From positions 1 to 55,355 of the forward strand of contig JAQGIC010000129.1 in assembly GCA_028288725.1 (NCBI GenBank): a stretch of DNA of 55,355 bases, written 5' to 3'. Made by a program: the position numbers and the translations under genes. The notes under the pieces are model-generated. The model was not told the DNA's origin. It was given only the letters and a program-made list of their open reading frames with translations, and searched no databases. Shown here piece after piece: positions 1 to 8,656 of the stretch (position 1 is the stretch's first letter; every line of letters begins with the position of its first letter). Origin of the DNA: Rhodospirillales bacterium. Lineage in GTDB: Bacteria > Pseudomonadota > Alphaproteobacteria > ATCC43930 > CGMCC-115725.

Positions 1-123
1 ACTCCGTCATGCCCGGGCTTGACCCGGGCATCCACGCCCCTCCGCCGGAGCCCTGTTTGGCCGTGAAATCGGCTTGCCCAACCACGTGGATGGCCGGGTC
101 AAGCCCGGCCATGACCATGTAAA
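1..123. repeat. Partial copy (A) of the 259-bp REP/MITE-like element
   Basis: This stretch matches the interior of the complete elements at 14876-15134 and 38570-38828. Base 1 corresponds to about 14948. It contains the paired GCCCGGGCTTGACCCGGGC and GGCCGGGTCAAGCCCGGCC arms. The left part lies outside the window. The right part stops at the stop codon of the next gene (124-126), so the right inverted end is missing and this copy is truncated there. Confidence 0.85.
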
Positions 124-1149
124 CTAATCCGCCGCCGCCCCAGGCAGGCCCGTCACCGCGCGATGGGCCTCGGCGACGATCTCGAACGAGCGCAGCCGCG
201 CTTGATGATCATGGATCGCCCCCGTCACCATCAGCTCGTCGGCGCCGGTCTGCTGGACGAAGCGCTCGAGCCCGCGCCGGATCGTTTCGGGCGAGCCCAC
301 GACCCGGCAGGCGAGTGAATGTTCGACCATGGCAAGCTCGGCCGGCGACAGATGCTGGGCGATATCCTCGACCGGGCGCGGCAAGGGGCCCGGCCGGCCA
401 CGGCGCAGGTTGGCGAAGGCCTGCATCTGCGAGGTGAACAGGAATTGCGCCTCCTCGTCGGTCGCGGCCGCGAAGGCGCCCAGGCCCAGCATCAGATGGG
501 GCTTCGCCAGATAGGCCGACGGCCGGAAGCTCTGGCGATAGATATCGATCGCCTCGCCCATCTGGTCCGGGGCGAAATGGGACGCGAAGGCATAGGGCAG
601 GCCGAAGGCGGCGGCGAGCTGGGCGCCATAGGTGCTGGAGCCCAGGATCCAGACCGGCACGTTGGTGCCGACGCCCGGGATGGCAAAGATGCGCTGACCG
701 GGGCTGCCCGGACCGAAATAGCCGATCAGCTCCATCACGTCCTGGGGGAAGGCGTCGATCTCGCCGTCGAGATTGCGCCGGAGCGCCCGCGCCGTCGCCT
801 GGTCGGAACCGGGCGCCCGGCCGACACCCAGGTCGATCCGGTCCGGATAGAGCGAGGCGAGCGTGCCGAACTGCTCGGCGATCACCAGCGGCGAGTGGTT
901 GGGCAGCATGACGCCGCCGGCACCGACGCGGATCGTCTTGGTGCCGCCGGCGATATGGCCGATGACGACCGAGGTCGCGGCACTGGCGATGCCCGGCATG
1001 TTGTGATGCTCGGCCACCCAATAGCGCCGGAAGCCCAGGCGTTCGGCGTGGCGGGCGAGATCCAGCGAGTTCATCAGCGCGGTGCGCGCGTCATGGCCTT
1101 CGGGGATCGGCGAAAGATCGAGAATCGAGAGCGCGGTCATGTCGGGCAT
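124..1149 (-). CDS. LLM class flavin-dependent oxidoreductase (luciferase-like monooxygenase)
   Basis: The 341-residue protein looks like the bacterial luciferase superfamily, YhbW/'group 1' branch: a soluble TIM-barrel enzyme using reduced flavin to oxygenate an unknown substrate. The N-terminus carries the typical LDLSPI strand and the [10 protein letters not shown] segment. The family signature [19 protein letters not shown] and the following DLGVGRAPG stretch are present near residues 80-115. Length is normal for the family. The start ATG at 1149 has only a weak ribosome site, and Met4 (1140) is an alternative. Its stop codon abuts a repeat element, so the 3' flank was probably rearranged. 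The substrate cannot be inferred; many relatives are annotated only as oxidoreductases. Confidence 0.88.
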   Translation of the reverse strand: MPDMTALSILDLSPIPEGHDARTALMNSLDLARHAERLGFRRYWVAEHHNMPGIASAATSVVIGHIAGGTKTIRVGAGGVMLPNHSPLVIAEQFGTLASLYPDRIDLGVGRAPGSDQATARALRRNLDGEIDAFPQDVMELIGYFGPGSPGQRIFAIPGVGTNVPVWILGSSTYGAQLAAAFGLPYAFASHFAPDQMGEAIDIYRQSFRPSAYLAKPHLMLGLGAFAAATDEEAQFLFTSQMQAFANLRRGRPGPLPRPVEDIAQHLSPAELAMVEHSLACRVVGSPETIRRGLERFVQQTGADELMVTGAIHDHQARLRSFEIVAEAHRAVTGLPGAAAD

Positions 1150-1192
1150 ATGGGCGCCCGCGTTAACCTTTCAATGGAGGAGCCGCGGTCGC

Positions 1193-2968
1193 TTAATGCA
1201 GCGGCCACACGGCAAGAATGAGGGGCGTTCCAACCAGCAGGACCAGGAGCGACAGCGGCAGGCCGAGGCGCCAATAGTCGCTGAAGCGATAGCCGCCCGG
1301 CCCCATCACCAGCGTGTTGTTCTGATGCCCGATCGGCGTCAGGAAATCGCACGAGCAGCCGAGCGCCACCGCCATCAGGAACGCATCGGAGTTATAGCCC
1401 AGATGATGCGCGACCGAGGCCGCGATCGGCCCCAGCACCAGGACGGCCGCCGCGTGATGCAGCAGCGGCGTCACCAGCATGGCGGTCGCCAGCACCAGCG
1501 CCAGCGTCGCCCAGGCCGGAATGAACCCGGCGGCGGCGCTCAGCGCGTGGCTCAGATGTTCGGTCCCGCCGGTTTCCTTCAACGCCTCGCCGACCGGGAT
1601 CAGGCAGCCCAGCATGATGATCACCGGCCATTCGATCGCATCATAGGCGTCCTTGAGCGTAATCTGGCGGGTGAGCACGACCAGCACCGCCGAGCCGAAA
1701 AAGGCGGTGACGACCGGGATGATGTTGAGCGTCACCAGGATCATGGCGACGATCAGGATCGCGAGCGACCAGAGGCCGGTGCGCCTCTGCCCGAGCGTGA
1801 GGCGCCGGTCGGCCAGCGGCAAGCAGCCGAGTTCGGCGAGCGTCGCCGGCAGGTCCTGTTCCCAGCCCTGCAGCGCCACCACGTCGCCGGCGCGGAACCG
1901 CAGGCGATGCAGCCGCGCGCCCAGCCGTTCGCCGGCGCGGCTGACCGCCAGCAGATTGACGTCGAAGCGCTGGCGCAGATGCAGCCCGGTCGCGGTGCGG
2001 TCGATCAGCAGCGAGCCGTCGGTCACCACCGCCTCGACCACGGTCACGTCGTCCTTCTGCCGCTCGGATTTGCCCAGGCGCTCGGCGCCGGCCACCTCGA
2101 GCTTGGCCTCATCGGCCAGCTTCTTCAGCAGGGCCGGATCGGCCTGGACCGCGATCAGGTCGCCGGCGACGAATTCCCAATGGGCCGGCGGCATGGCGCG
2201 CTGGCGCTCGCCCCGGATCACGGCCGCCACGGTCAGATCGCCGTCGCCCATGGCTTCGAGCGCCGAGACGGTCTGTCCGACCAGCGGCGAGCCCTCGGTC
2301 ACGAGCAGCTCGCTGGTGTAGCGGTCTATATCGAACGCATCTTCGGATGGCCGTTGGCCGCTCCGCTGGGGGATGAGCCGCCAGCCCACGGCGAGGAAGC
2401 CGAGCGCCAGGATCGAGAGCGGCAATCCGACCGGCACGAAATCGAACAGCTGGAACGGCTTGCCCTCGATCTCCTGACGCACGGTCGAGATCAGCAGATT
2501 GGGCGACGTGCCGATCAGCGTGATTGTGCCGCCGATCAGCGAGCCGAACGCCAGCGGCATCAGATAGATCGAGGCCGACCGCTTGCTGCGCCCCGCCGCC
2601 TGGATCGCGATCGGGATGAAGATGCCGAGCGTGCCGACGTTCTTCATGAAGGCCGACAGGAAGGTGACGCAGCCGGAGAGGATACCGATCTGGACCGAGG
2701 GTGACGTGATGCGCTGCATCCAGCGCCGCAGCACGACATCGATCACGCCCGAGCGCGCGATGGCGCGGCTGACGACGAGCACCGACGCGATGATGATGAT
2801 GACCTGGTTGGAAAAGCCCTCGAACGCCTTCGCCGCCGGGACGATCCCGGTCAGCATGGCGGCCAGCAAAGCCAATGCCGCGACCAGGTCGTAGCGGACC
2901 CGATCCAAAACGAACAGCGCCAGCATGGCGCCGACGATCGTGAAAGCCTCGATCTGGTTGAGCGGCAA
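1193..2968 (-). CDS. SLC13/DASS-type permease with RCK-C (TrkA-C) domains
   Basis: This is an inner-membrane carrier of the divalent anion:Na+ symporter type, with hydrophobic blocks at both ends. Two soluble TrkA-C/RCK-C-like domains sit in the middle (roughly residues 195-370), an arrangement common in bacterial SLC13 proteins linked to sulfate or dicarboxylate uptake. The SLC13-type segments IGTSPNLL and GCSCDFLTPIGHQNN are visible. I place the start at a TTG at 2968, preceded six bases upstream by AGGAG, giving about 591 residues. An in-frame ATG at 3016 would add a non-hydrophobic 16-residue leader and has no good ribosome site. The substrate is not determinable; sulfate is a common assignment for this architecture. 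Confidence 0.87.
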   Translation of the reverse strand: MPLNQIEAFTIVGAMLALFVLDRVRYDLVAALALLAAMLTGIVPAAKAFEGFSNQVIIIIASVLVVSRAIARSGVIDVVLRRWMQRITSPSVQIGILSGCVTFLSAFMKNVGTLGIFIPIAIQAAGRSKRSASIYLMPLAFGSLIGGTITLIGTSPNLLISTVRQEIEGKPFQLFDFVPVGLPLSILALGFLAVGWRLIPQRSGQRPSEDAFDIDRYTSELLVTEGSPLVGQTVSALEAMGDGDLTVAAVIRGERQRAMPPAHWEFVAGDLIAVQADPALLKKLADEAKLEVAGAERLGKSERQKDDVTVVEAVVTDGSLLIDRTATGLHLRQRFDVNLLAVSRAGERLGARLHRLRFRAGDVVALQGWEQDLPATLAELGCLPLADRRLTLGQRRTGLWSLAILIVAMILVTLNIIPVVTAFFGSAVLVVLTRQITLKDAYDAIEWPVIIMLGCLIPVGEALKETGGTEHLSHALSAAAGFIPAWATLALVLATAMLVTPLLHHAAAVLVLGPIAASVAHHLGYNSDAFLMAVALGCSCDFLTPIGHQNNTLVMGPGGYRFSDYWRLGLPLSLLVLLVGTPLILAVWPLH

Positions 2969-3049
2969 CGGGGGCTCCTGAACGGGGCGAGAAAGGCACG
3001 TCAGAGCATAACGCACCCGGCCAGGTTTAGGCTCCTTCGTTCATCCAAT

Positions 3050-3157
3050 CGTCATTCCCGCGCAGGCGGGATCCAGCCCTTGCGCGCGGCAGCGCGGAAA
3101 CATGGGGACTCATGTCGGCGCAGACGCGGCTCATGCTGGATCCCGCCTGCACGGGAA
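3050..3157. repeat. REP-type inverted repeat pair
   Basis: A left arm starting CGTCATTCCCGCGCAGGCGG and a right arm ending CCCGCCTGCACGGGAAG face each other across about 55 bases between the permease and the dehydrogenase genes. The arms belong to the CGTCATTCCCGCG family that recurs at 21785, 55038 and at the ends of the 259-bp elements. The pairing is imperfect. It may fold in RNA or DNA, but there is no T-tract to make it an obvious terminator. Confidence 0.75.
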
Positions 3158-3161
3158 GAAT

Positions 3162-4043
3162 CTACTTCCCTCCGCGCGCCTCGACCGTCGGAATGATCAC
3201 GCCGGCGTCCGAGCCCAGCGCGTCCTTGGGCGCCGCCCGGGCCGAGGCGGCCGAGGCGGCGAGCGCCGGCAGCGTCACGCCGGCCGCGGCCGCGGCGCTT
3301 TCGATCAGGCCGAAATCCTTGACCATGTTGGCGAGCGTGAAGCCCGGCGCGTAGCTGCCCGCCCGGGCCGCCTCGAGCCGGCGCTTCTGCGAGGCGGAGA
3401 CGACCGCCGTCGAAGCGAGCGCGTCGATCAGCCGTGTCCGCTCCAGCCCCAGCGCCCGGCCGAGCGAGACCGCCTCGGCCGCCGCCTGCAGACCCATGCC
3501 CAACAGGGCATTGACCGCGAGCTTGGTCGCGGTGCCGGCACCCGACGGCCCCATGGCATTGACCGCGCCGGCGACCACGGCCAGCAGGTCGCGCACGCCA
3601 TCGAGCGCGGCCGCGTCGCCGCCGGCGAACACGACCAGCGCCCCCTTGGCCGCGGCCTCGGTGCTGCCCGACACCGGACAGTCGAGATAGGCGCAGCCCT
3701 TGGCCTCGGATGCCGCTGCCAGCGCCCGGCTCGTGTCCGGCAGCACGGTCGACATGTCGATGATCACGGTGCCGGCCGCCGCCCCCGCCAGCACGCCGCC
3801 GACCACCGCCTTCGCGGCGGCATCGTCGGTCACCATGACGAACACGACCTCTGCCCCCCGGGCCGCCTCGGCCGGCGAGGGCGATCGGCGTGCACCGGCC
3901 TCGACCAGGGCCGCGTCGCGACCGGGCGTCCGGTTCCAGACCGCCAGATCGTGCCCGGCGGCCAGGAGCCGGGTCGCGATCGGTGTCCCCATCAGGCCGA
4001 GGCCCGTCACCGCCACTCGGCGGCGGATGCTTGCGTCCGTCAT
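3162..4043 (-). CDS. NAD(P)-dependent oxidoreductase, 3-hydroxyisobutyrate dehydrogenase family
   Basis: The 293-residue protein is a beta-hydroxyacid dehydrogenase. The N-terminal Rossmann motif GLGLMGTPIATRLL is at about residues 14-27, the substrate-binding DCPVSGSTEAA near 120, and the catalytic-lysine helix GAGTATKLAVNALLG near 165-180, as in the 3-hydroxyisobutyrate, tartronate-semialdehyde and glyoxylate reductase group. Length is standard. It starts 12 bases after the stop of the citrate-type transporter on the same strand, so the two are probably co-transcribed and it may act on a hydroxy-acid made from the imported carboxylate. The exact substrate is unknown. Confidence 0.88.
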   Translation of the reverse strand: MTDASIRRRVAVTGLGLMGTPIATRLLAAGHDLAVWNRTPGRDAALVEAGARRSPSPAEAARGAEVVFVMVTDDAAAKAVVGGVLAGAAAGTVIIDMSTVLPDTSRALAAASEAKGCAYLDCPVSGSTEAAAKGALVVFAGGDAAALDGVRDLLAVVAGAVNAMGPSGAGTATKLAVNALLGMGLQAAAEAVSLGRALGLERTRLIDALASTAVVSASQKRRLEAARAGSYAPGFTLANMVKDFGLIESAAAAAGVTLPALAASAASARAAPKDALGSDAGVIIPTVEARGGK

Positions 4044-4055
4044 GCAGTCTCTCCT

Positions 4056-5351
4056 TCAAGCGGCCTTAGCGGTCTCCGATGCCCGCACGGCGAACTTGAA
4101 GCCCTTGGCCAGCAGCACCGCAATCAGGCTCAATGCCGCAGCGAGCATCAGCCACCAGCCGGCCGACGCGCGGTTGTCGGTCTCATGGATCAACCAGGTG
4201 GCGATGCCTGGGGTCAGGCCGCCGAAAATGGTCGCCAGGCTATAGGCGAGCGAGAAGCCGGCCGTGCGGACCGCGACCGGCATGATCTCGGTCAGATAGA
4301 CCACCATCGCGCCATTGTAGGCGCCGTAGAGGAACGACAGCCACAGTTCGACGATCATCAGATTGACGAAGGAGGGCGAGCCGATCAGCCAGGACAGCGC
4401 CGGATAGGCCGTGGCCAGGGTCACCAGCGTGCAGAAGATCAACACCGGCGTGCGGCCGATCCGATCGGTCAGCGCACCGATGACCGGCAGCCAGAACAGG
4501 TTCGACAGGGCGACGCACAGCGTCACGGTCAGGGCGTCGAGCGCCGTCAGCTTCAGCACTTCCTTGCCGAAGGTCGGCGTGTAGGCGGTGATGAAATAGA
4601 ACAGCACCGTCGTGGTCAGCACCATCAGCATGCCGCAGAGGACCAACCCGAAATTGGCGAAGGTGGTCTGATAGATCTCCGCCAGCGACGGCCGATGCTT
4701 CCGCGCGAGGAATTCCTCGGTCTCCAGCAGCGAGGCGCGCAGGAGGAAGATGAAGGGGATGATCAGACAGCCGACGAACAGCGGAATGCGCCAGCCCCAT
4801 TCCTTCATCATGTCGGCGGGCAGGTAGTAGTTCAGCAGGATGCCGAGCAAGGCCGCGAGGATCACCGCGACCTGCTGACTGCCGGACTGCCAGGCGACAT
4901 AGAAACCCTTGTTGCCGGGCGTCGCGATCTCGGACAGGTAGACCGACACGCCCCCCAGCTCGACGCCGGCCGAAAAGCCCTGCAGCAGGCGGCCTAGCAC
5001 GATGATGACGGGTGCCGCCACGCCGATGGTGTCGTAGCCGGGCGTGATCGCCAGCGACAGCGTACCGAGCGACATCAGGCTGAGCGTTACGATCAGACCT
5101 TTGCGGCGGCCGACATGGTCGATATAGGCGCCGAGGACGATCGCGCCCAGAGGCCGCATCATGAAGCCGACCGCGAAGGTCGCAAACGCGAGCATCAACT
5201 TCGCGAAGTCGCTGTTGCCCGGAAAATAGGTGTCGCCGATCTGCTTCGCGACATAGGCGAAGATGAAGAAGTCGTACATTTCCAGGAAATTTCCGCTGGA
5301 AACGCGGATGACGGACAGAATCTTCTCTTTCCGGTCGACAGGTGCGGGCAT
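4056..5351 (-). CDS. MFS transporter, metabolite:H+ symporter (MHS) family, citrate/tricarballylate type
   Basis: The roughly 431-residue inner-membrane protein has the MHS signature throughout: [20 protein letters not shown] at the first helix, [13 protein letters not shown] in the loop between helices 2 and 3, and [20 protein letters not shown] in helix 4. It closely resembles CitA/TcuC citrate and tricarballylate carriers, with a conserved late segment [19 protein letters not shown] chose ATG 5351 because GAAGAG lies ahead of it and it matches the family N-terminus; an ATG at 5411 would add 20 unlike residues. It is followed by the dehydrogenase gene with a 12-base gap. Transport of a tri- or dicarboxylate is likely; the identity is inferred from similarity only. 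Confidence 0.9.
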   Translation of the reverse strand: MPAPVDRKEKILSVIRVSSGNFLEMYDFFIFAYVAKQIGDTYFPGNSDFAKLMLAFATFAVGFMMRPLGAIVLGAYIDHVGRRKGLIVTLSLMSLGTLSLAITPGYDTIGVAAPVIIVLGRLLQGFSAGVELGGVSVYLSEIATPGNKGFYVAWQSGSQQVAVILAALLGILLNYYLPADMMKEWGWRIPLFVGCLIIPFIFLLRASLLETEEFLARKHRPSLAEIYQTTFANFGLVLCGMLMVLTTTVLFYFITAYTPTFGKEVLKLTALDALTVTLCVALSNLFWLPVIGALTDRIGRTPVLIFCTLVTLATAYPALSWLIGSPSFVNLMIVELWLSFLYGAYNGAMVVYLTEIMPVAVRTAGFSLAYSLATIFGGLTPGIATWLIHETDNRASAGWWLMLAAALSLIAVLLAKGFKFAVRASETAKAA

Positions 5352-5612
5352 CGGGTTTCTCTTCGTTGAATATAGAAGGACGGCGCCCGCGCGCGGGCGC
5401 TGGCACCTCAAATGGGTCAGGAACGGCGAAGAGCCGCTAGCCGCTTCGCCGGATGACCGCCGGCCGCGGGAACCGCGCCGGCCTCAGGATGCTTGTGGAC
5501 ATGAACCTCCCCCCGTGGCCGATCGACACTGGCCCGCGTCGCATTTTTCGCCACCGTAGCGTCTCGGAACGCAAAATCAAAACATTTGGGATGTCTTGAG
5601 CGCGCGAACCGA

Positions 5613-6683
5613 TTAGATCGGCCGAGCCCGCCAGATCTCGAGCGCCCGTGCATCGGCCTCGGCGGGGGCCGCCCGGCCGGCCGCGATGAGCGCCAGCGCC
5701 ATGGTGCCGATGATGGTCTGGGTCGCCCCGGCCGGCCCCCTGTCGCCGCGCCAGACCGCGACGAACCCGTCGAGACCGATCGGCTTCGGCTCGCCATCCG
5801 GCCGGTCGATCAGGGCCGGCAGCAGGATTTCGAGCGGCTCCGCGCCCCGGCGGTGCAGGCGGGCCGCCAGCGGTTTCGCCGGATTGCGCTCCGCCTCGCC
5901 GCCCCCGCCCTTCAACACCAGGAGGCGCGGCCGCTCCAGCCGCTGAGCCGCCGCGATATGGCTGTCGATGTAGGGCGGATGGAACACGCCATCGATGCCC
6001 GCCGCCGCGTCGAACGGATCCATCAGGCGCACCAGCGTATTGATCGGCGAGCGCAGGCCGAACAGGCGCCGCAAGCCCAACAGCCGATCGAGATCCTGCG
6101 ACAGCGTCGCCAGCGGCAGGTAGGCAAAGCCGCTCCGGTCCAGATGGGCCTCTGCCTCTGCCCGGTCCGCCGCGACCGGCCGGCCGAGCGCCTGCAGCCC
6201 CTCGGCCACGGTAAACCCGGACGAAAATTCGTTCGAGCCGTGCATGGCGATGCGCAGGCCGGCGCCGGCGAGCGCCAGGGCCGCCAGCAGGAACCACGGC
6301 GCCTCGCGCGTGCGCCCCGCCCCATAGGACGGCCAATCCAGATCGACGGCCGCCGGCCCGGCGCCGACCGCAACCCGGGCGGCATCGACCAGCCCGGCCA
6401 GTTCGTCGCCATTCTCGCCCCGATAGCGCAGCAGCATCAGGAACGCGCCCGCCTGGTGCGGATCGACCGCGCCCGGGATCAGCAGCATGCCCAACGCGTC
6501 CGCCGCCTCGGCCCGGGTCAGCGGCCGCGACCGTCCGGGTCCGCGCCCGAGCGCCTGGACATAGGGCATGAAGCGCTGGGCGGTATCGGAGGTCATCGGC
6601 TGGCTGCTCCCGGCGGAAATCGCCGCCAGAGTGGAACGTCGGGCATGAATGGGCAAGGGCTTGATCCGGGTGAGAAAGCGCAT
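5613..6683 (-). CDS. YbiB-like glycosyl transferase family protein (anthranilate phosphoribosyltransferase fold)
   Basis: The protein has the two-domain fold of TrpD-like phosphoribosyltransferases. An all-helical N-terminal region is followed by a Rossmann-like domain containing the HGSNEFSSG stretch and VLKGGGGEAERNP. It belongs with YbiB/TrpD2, whose E. coli member binds DNA rather than making tryptophan. ATG 6683 has a good GGGAG site, but ATG 6596 gives a length (327 residues) closer to the family, so the N-terminal 29 residues are uncertain. It is divergent from the TetR gene and the palindrome at 6704-6721 lies between the two starts, so TetR may control it as well. Confidence 0.8.
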   Translation of the reverse strand: MRFLTRIKPLPIHARRSTLAAISAGSSQPMTSDTAQRFMPYVQALGRGPGRSRPLTRAEAADALGMLLIPGAVDPHQAGAFLMLLRYRGENGDELAGLVDAARVAVGAGPAAVDLDWPSYGAGRTREAPWFLLAALALAGAGLRIAMHGSNEFSSGFTVAEGLQALGRPVAADRAEAEAHLDRSGFAYLPLATLSQDLDRLLGLRRLFGLRSPINTLVRLMDPFDAAAGIDGVFHPPYIDSHIAAAQRLERPRLLVLKGGGGEAERNPAKPLAARLHRRGAEPLEILLPALIDRPDGEPKPIGLDGFVAVWRGDRGPAGATQTIIGTMALALIAAGRAAPAEADARALEIWRARPI

Positions 6684-6703
6684 TGCCGCTCCCTTGATAT
6701 TCC

Positions 6704-6721
6704 AATATGGACGAACATATT
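6704..6721. promoter_or_regulatory. Probable TetR operator, imperfect copy
   Basis: AATATGGACGAACATATT is an 18-bp near-palindrome matching 16 of 18 positions of the perfect palindrome at 7368-7385. It lies between the divergent starts of the YbiB-like gene and the TetR gene and overlaps the upstream ATG at 6707. That supports the downstream start (6728) for the regulator and suggests autoregulation. Confidence 0.65.
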
Positions 6722-6727
6722 AGACTT

Positions 6728-7318
6728 ATGAACAAGATCTCCAACCGCGACAAAATCCTGACCGAGGGCCTGAAGGTCGTGCATGAGCGGGGCTTCGCCA
6801 ACGCCAGCGTGCGCGACATCGTTCAGGCCGCGGGCGTGCCGCAGGGCTCGTTCACCAATCATTTCGTCTCGAAAGAGGCGTTCGGGCTGGAGATCCTGGA
6901 TATCTATTTCGCCGCCGGCTACGAGTTGATCCGCGAGACGCTGCTGAACGATGACCTGCCGCCGCTGCAGCGCATGGGCGCCTATATCGACGCGAACATG
7001 AGCCGCCTGAACCAGAGCGGCATGCGCAACGGCTGCCTGTTCGGCAATTTCACCGCCGAGGCGAGCGACCATAGCGAGATCATCCGGACCCGACTGGTCG
7101 AGATCTTCGGCGAGGTCCAGGGCGCCGTCGCCTATTGCCTCAAGGCGGGCATCGCCGCCGGCGAGATATCGCCCACGCTCGATTGCGACGAGCTCGCGGG
7201 CTTCTTCGTCGCCTCGCTGCAGGGCGCCAACCTACTGGCCAAGGCGGTCCGGAACCCGGAACCGGTCGAGCGCTTCAAGCACGTGCTGTTCTCGTTGATC
7301 CTGCAGCGAGCGGGCTGA
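6728..7318 (+). CDS. TetR/AcrR family transcriptional regulator
   Basis: The protein has a typical N-terminal TetR DNA-binding domain: DKILTEGLKVVHERGFANAS followed by the helix-turn-helix VRDIVQAAGVPQGSFTNHF. The ligand-binding helical domain contains GMRNGCLFGNFTAE, found in many TetR_C regulators of oxidoreductase operons. Counting from ATG 6728 it has 196 residues; ATG 6707 would add seven but sits inside the operator-like palindrome. The same palindrome in perfect form precedes the SDR operon that begins 105 bases downstream, so I infer that it represses that operon and itself. The ligand is unknown. Confidence 0.9.
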   Translation: MNKISNRDKILTEGLKVVHERGFANASVRDIVQAAGVPQGSFTNHFVSKEAFGLEILDIYFAAGYELIRETLLNDDLPPLQRMGAYIDANMSRLNQSGMRNGCLFGNFTAEASDHSEIIRTRLVEIFGEVQGAVAYCLKAGIAAGEISPTLDCDELAGFFVASLQGANLLAKAVRNPEPVERFKHVLFSLILQRAG

Positions 7319-7367
7319 ACCTTCCAAAAATAAACTCGCCTGACTCGGTTCGGCCTCTTGAATATCA

Positions 7368-7385
7368 AATATGTACGTACATATT
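7368..7385. promoter_or_regulatory. Probable TetR operator, perfect palindrome
   Basis: AATATGTACGTACATATT is a perfect 18-bp palindrome located 37 bases before the first SDR start codon and 49 bases after the TetR stop. Its half-sites recur in imperfect form ahead of the TetR gene. Position and symmetry fit a TetR dimer site over the promoter of the SDR-DUF427-SDR operon. Confidence 0.75.
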
Positions 7386-7422
7386 ACATCCACTTCTCCC
7401 GTCATTCCATAAGGAAATCCAC

Positions 7423-8169
7423 ATGTCCTCCCCCGTCGTTCTCATCACCGGCGCGCTCACCGGCATCGGCCGCGCCACGGCCCTGGCATTTGCGAAGGAA
7501 GGGGCGCGCCTTGTCGTGTCCGGCCGCCGCGACGAGGCTGGCCAGACGCTGGCCGCCGAACTGCGCGACCTGGGCATCGAGGCCGAGTTCGTCCGTGCCG
7601 ACGTGCGCCATGACGAGGATGTCAGCAAGCTGGTCGACCGGACCGTCGCCCGCTTCGGCCGCCTGGACATCGCCGTCAACAATGCCGGGACCGAGGGCCA
7701 GACGGGCCCCCTGACCCAGCAGACCGGCGAAAGCTATGCCGCGATCTTCGACACCAACGTGCTGGGCACCCTGTTCAGCCTGAAGCACGAGCTGCGCGTC
7801 ATGACGGCCCAGGGCTCTGGGGCGATCGTCAACGTCTCCTCGGTCGCGGGCAAGACCGGCTTTCCCGGCGCCGGCGTCTATGTCGCCAGCAAGCATGCGG
7901 TCGAAGGCCTGACCAAGACCGCGGCGCTCGAGGGCGTGGCCGCCGGCGTGCGGGTCAATGCGGTGGCGCCGGGCCCGATCCAGACCGATATGCTGGAACG
8001 TTTCACCGGCAACGACGCCGATGCCAAGGCCGGTTTCCTGTCGCTCATCCCGGCCCAGCGCGCCGGCACGGTCGAGGAAATCGCCCAGACCATCCTCTTC
8101 CTGGCATCGGACAAGGCGCAGTACCTGACCGGCCAGTCGATCACGGTCGATGGCGGCTATATGGCCTGA
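7423..8169 (+). CDS. SDR family NAD(P)-dependent oxidoreductase (paralogue 1)
   Basis: This 248-residue classical short-chain dehydrogenase has the cofactor motif TGALTGIG at residues 10-17, NNAG, the active-site serine in NVSSVAG, the catalytic YVASK, and the C-terminal DGGYMA. I chose ATG 7423 because AAGGA precedes it and the TGxxxGxG motif then falls at the usual distance. It is very similar along its whole length to the SDR at 8657-9403 (roughly 70% by eye), with the DUF427 gene between them. This suggests a tandem duplication. It is probably controlled by the adjacent TetR protein. The substrate is unknown. Confidence 0.92.
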   Translation: MSSPVVLITGALTGIGRATALAFAKEGARLVVSGRRDEAGQTLAAELRDLGIEAEFVRADVRHDEDVSKLVDRTVARFGRLDIAVNNAGTEGQTGPLTQQTGESYAAIFDTNVLGTLFSLKHELRVMTAQGSGAIVNVSSVAGKTGFPGAGVYVASKHAVEGLTKTAALEGVAAGVRVNAVAPGPIQTDMLERFTGNDADAKAGFLSLIPAQRAGTVEEIAQTILFLASDKAQYLTGQSITVDGGYMA

Positions 8170-8180
8170 CGCCGACCGGA

Positions 8181-8214
8181 CGGATGCGGAGTCTTCTACA
8201 AGATTCCGCATCCG
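8181..8214 (+). other. Hairpin between the SDR and DUF427 genes
   Basis: CGGATGCGGA and TCCGCATCCG form a 10-bp perfect stem around a 14-base loop, twelve bases after the SDR stop codon. There is no following T-run, so it may stabilise or partly attenuate the operon message rather than end it. Confidence 0.5.
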
Positions 8215-8268
8215 CATCGGCCGACACTCCACCGATCCCAATCTACCGATCCACAGCGGAGCAGCATC

Positions 8269-8655
8269 ATGACCGACGCGCCCAAGCCCAAGACGATCAA
8301 GATCCCCGGTCCCGATCATCCGATCACGATCGAGCCCAATCCGGCCCGCGTGACCGTGACGCTCGCCGGCCGCGTCGTCGCCGACACGACCGCGGCGCTG
8401 ATCCTGCGCGAGGCCGCCTATCCGGCCGTGCAGTACATCCCGCTGAAGGACGTCGACCGCGCGCTGATCGAGCGGACAGACCATTCCAGCTACTGCCCCT
8501 ACAAGGGCGAAGCCTCCTACTACAGCATCCCCGTCGGCGGCGAACGCGCGCTGAACGCCATCTGGAGCTACGAGGCGCCCTATGCCGCCGTCGCCCAGAT
8601 CAAGGATCACGTCGCGTTCTATCCCGACCGGGTCGACAGCATCGAGGAACATTGA
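8269..8655 (+). CDS. DUF427 domain-containing protein
   Basis: The 128-residue soluble protein covers a whole DUF427 domain, with the diagnostic run DRTDHSSYCPYKG represented here as ERTDHSSYCPYKG followed by ASYYSI and WSYEAPYAAVAQIKDHVAFY. The family is widespread beside oxidoreductases, and its biochemical role is not established. It lies between two paralogous SDR genes and its stop codon is one base before the next start, so it is translated as part of the same operon. A GGAG lies ten bases ahead of its ATG. Confidence 0.9.
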   Translation: MTDAPKPKTIKIPGPDHPITIEPNPARVTVTLAGRVVADTTAALILREAAYPAVQYIPLKDVDRALIERTDHSSYCPYKGEASYYSIPVGGERALNAIWSYEAPYAAVAQIKDHVAFYPDRVDSIEEH

Positions 8656-8656
8656 G

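Noticed and set aside
1082-2704. A 540-codon plus-strand frame opposite the SLC13 permease
   Set aside because: Composition is Gln/Arg/His-rich antisense sequence; the minus-strand frame encodes a recognisable transporter.
3102-4997. A 631-codon plus-strand frame opposite the dehydrogenase and MHS transporter
   Set aside because: Antisense to two recognisable proteins and without any domain or ribosome site.
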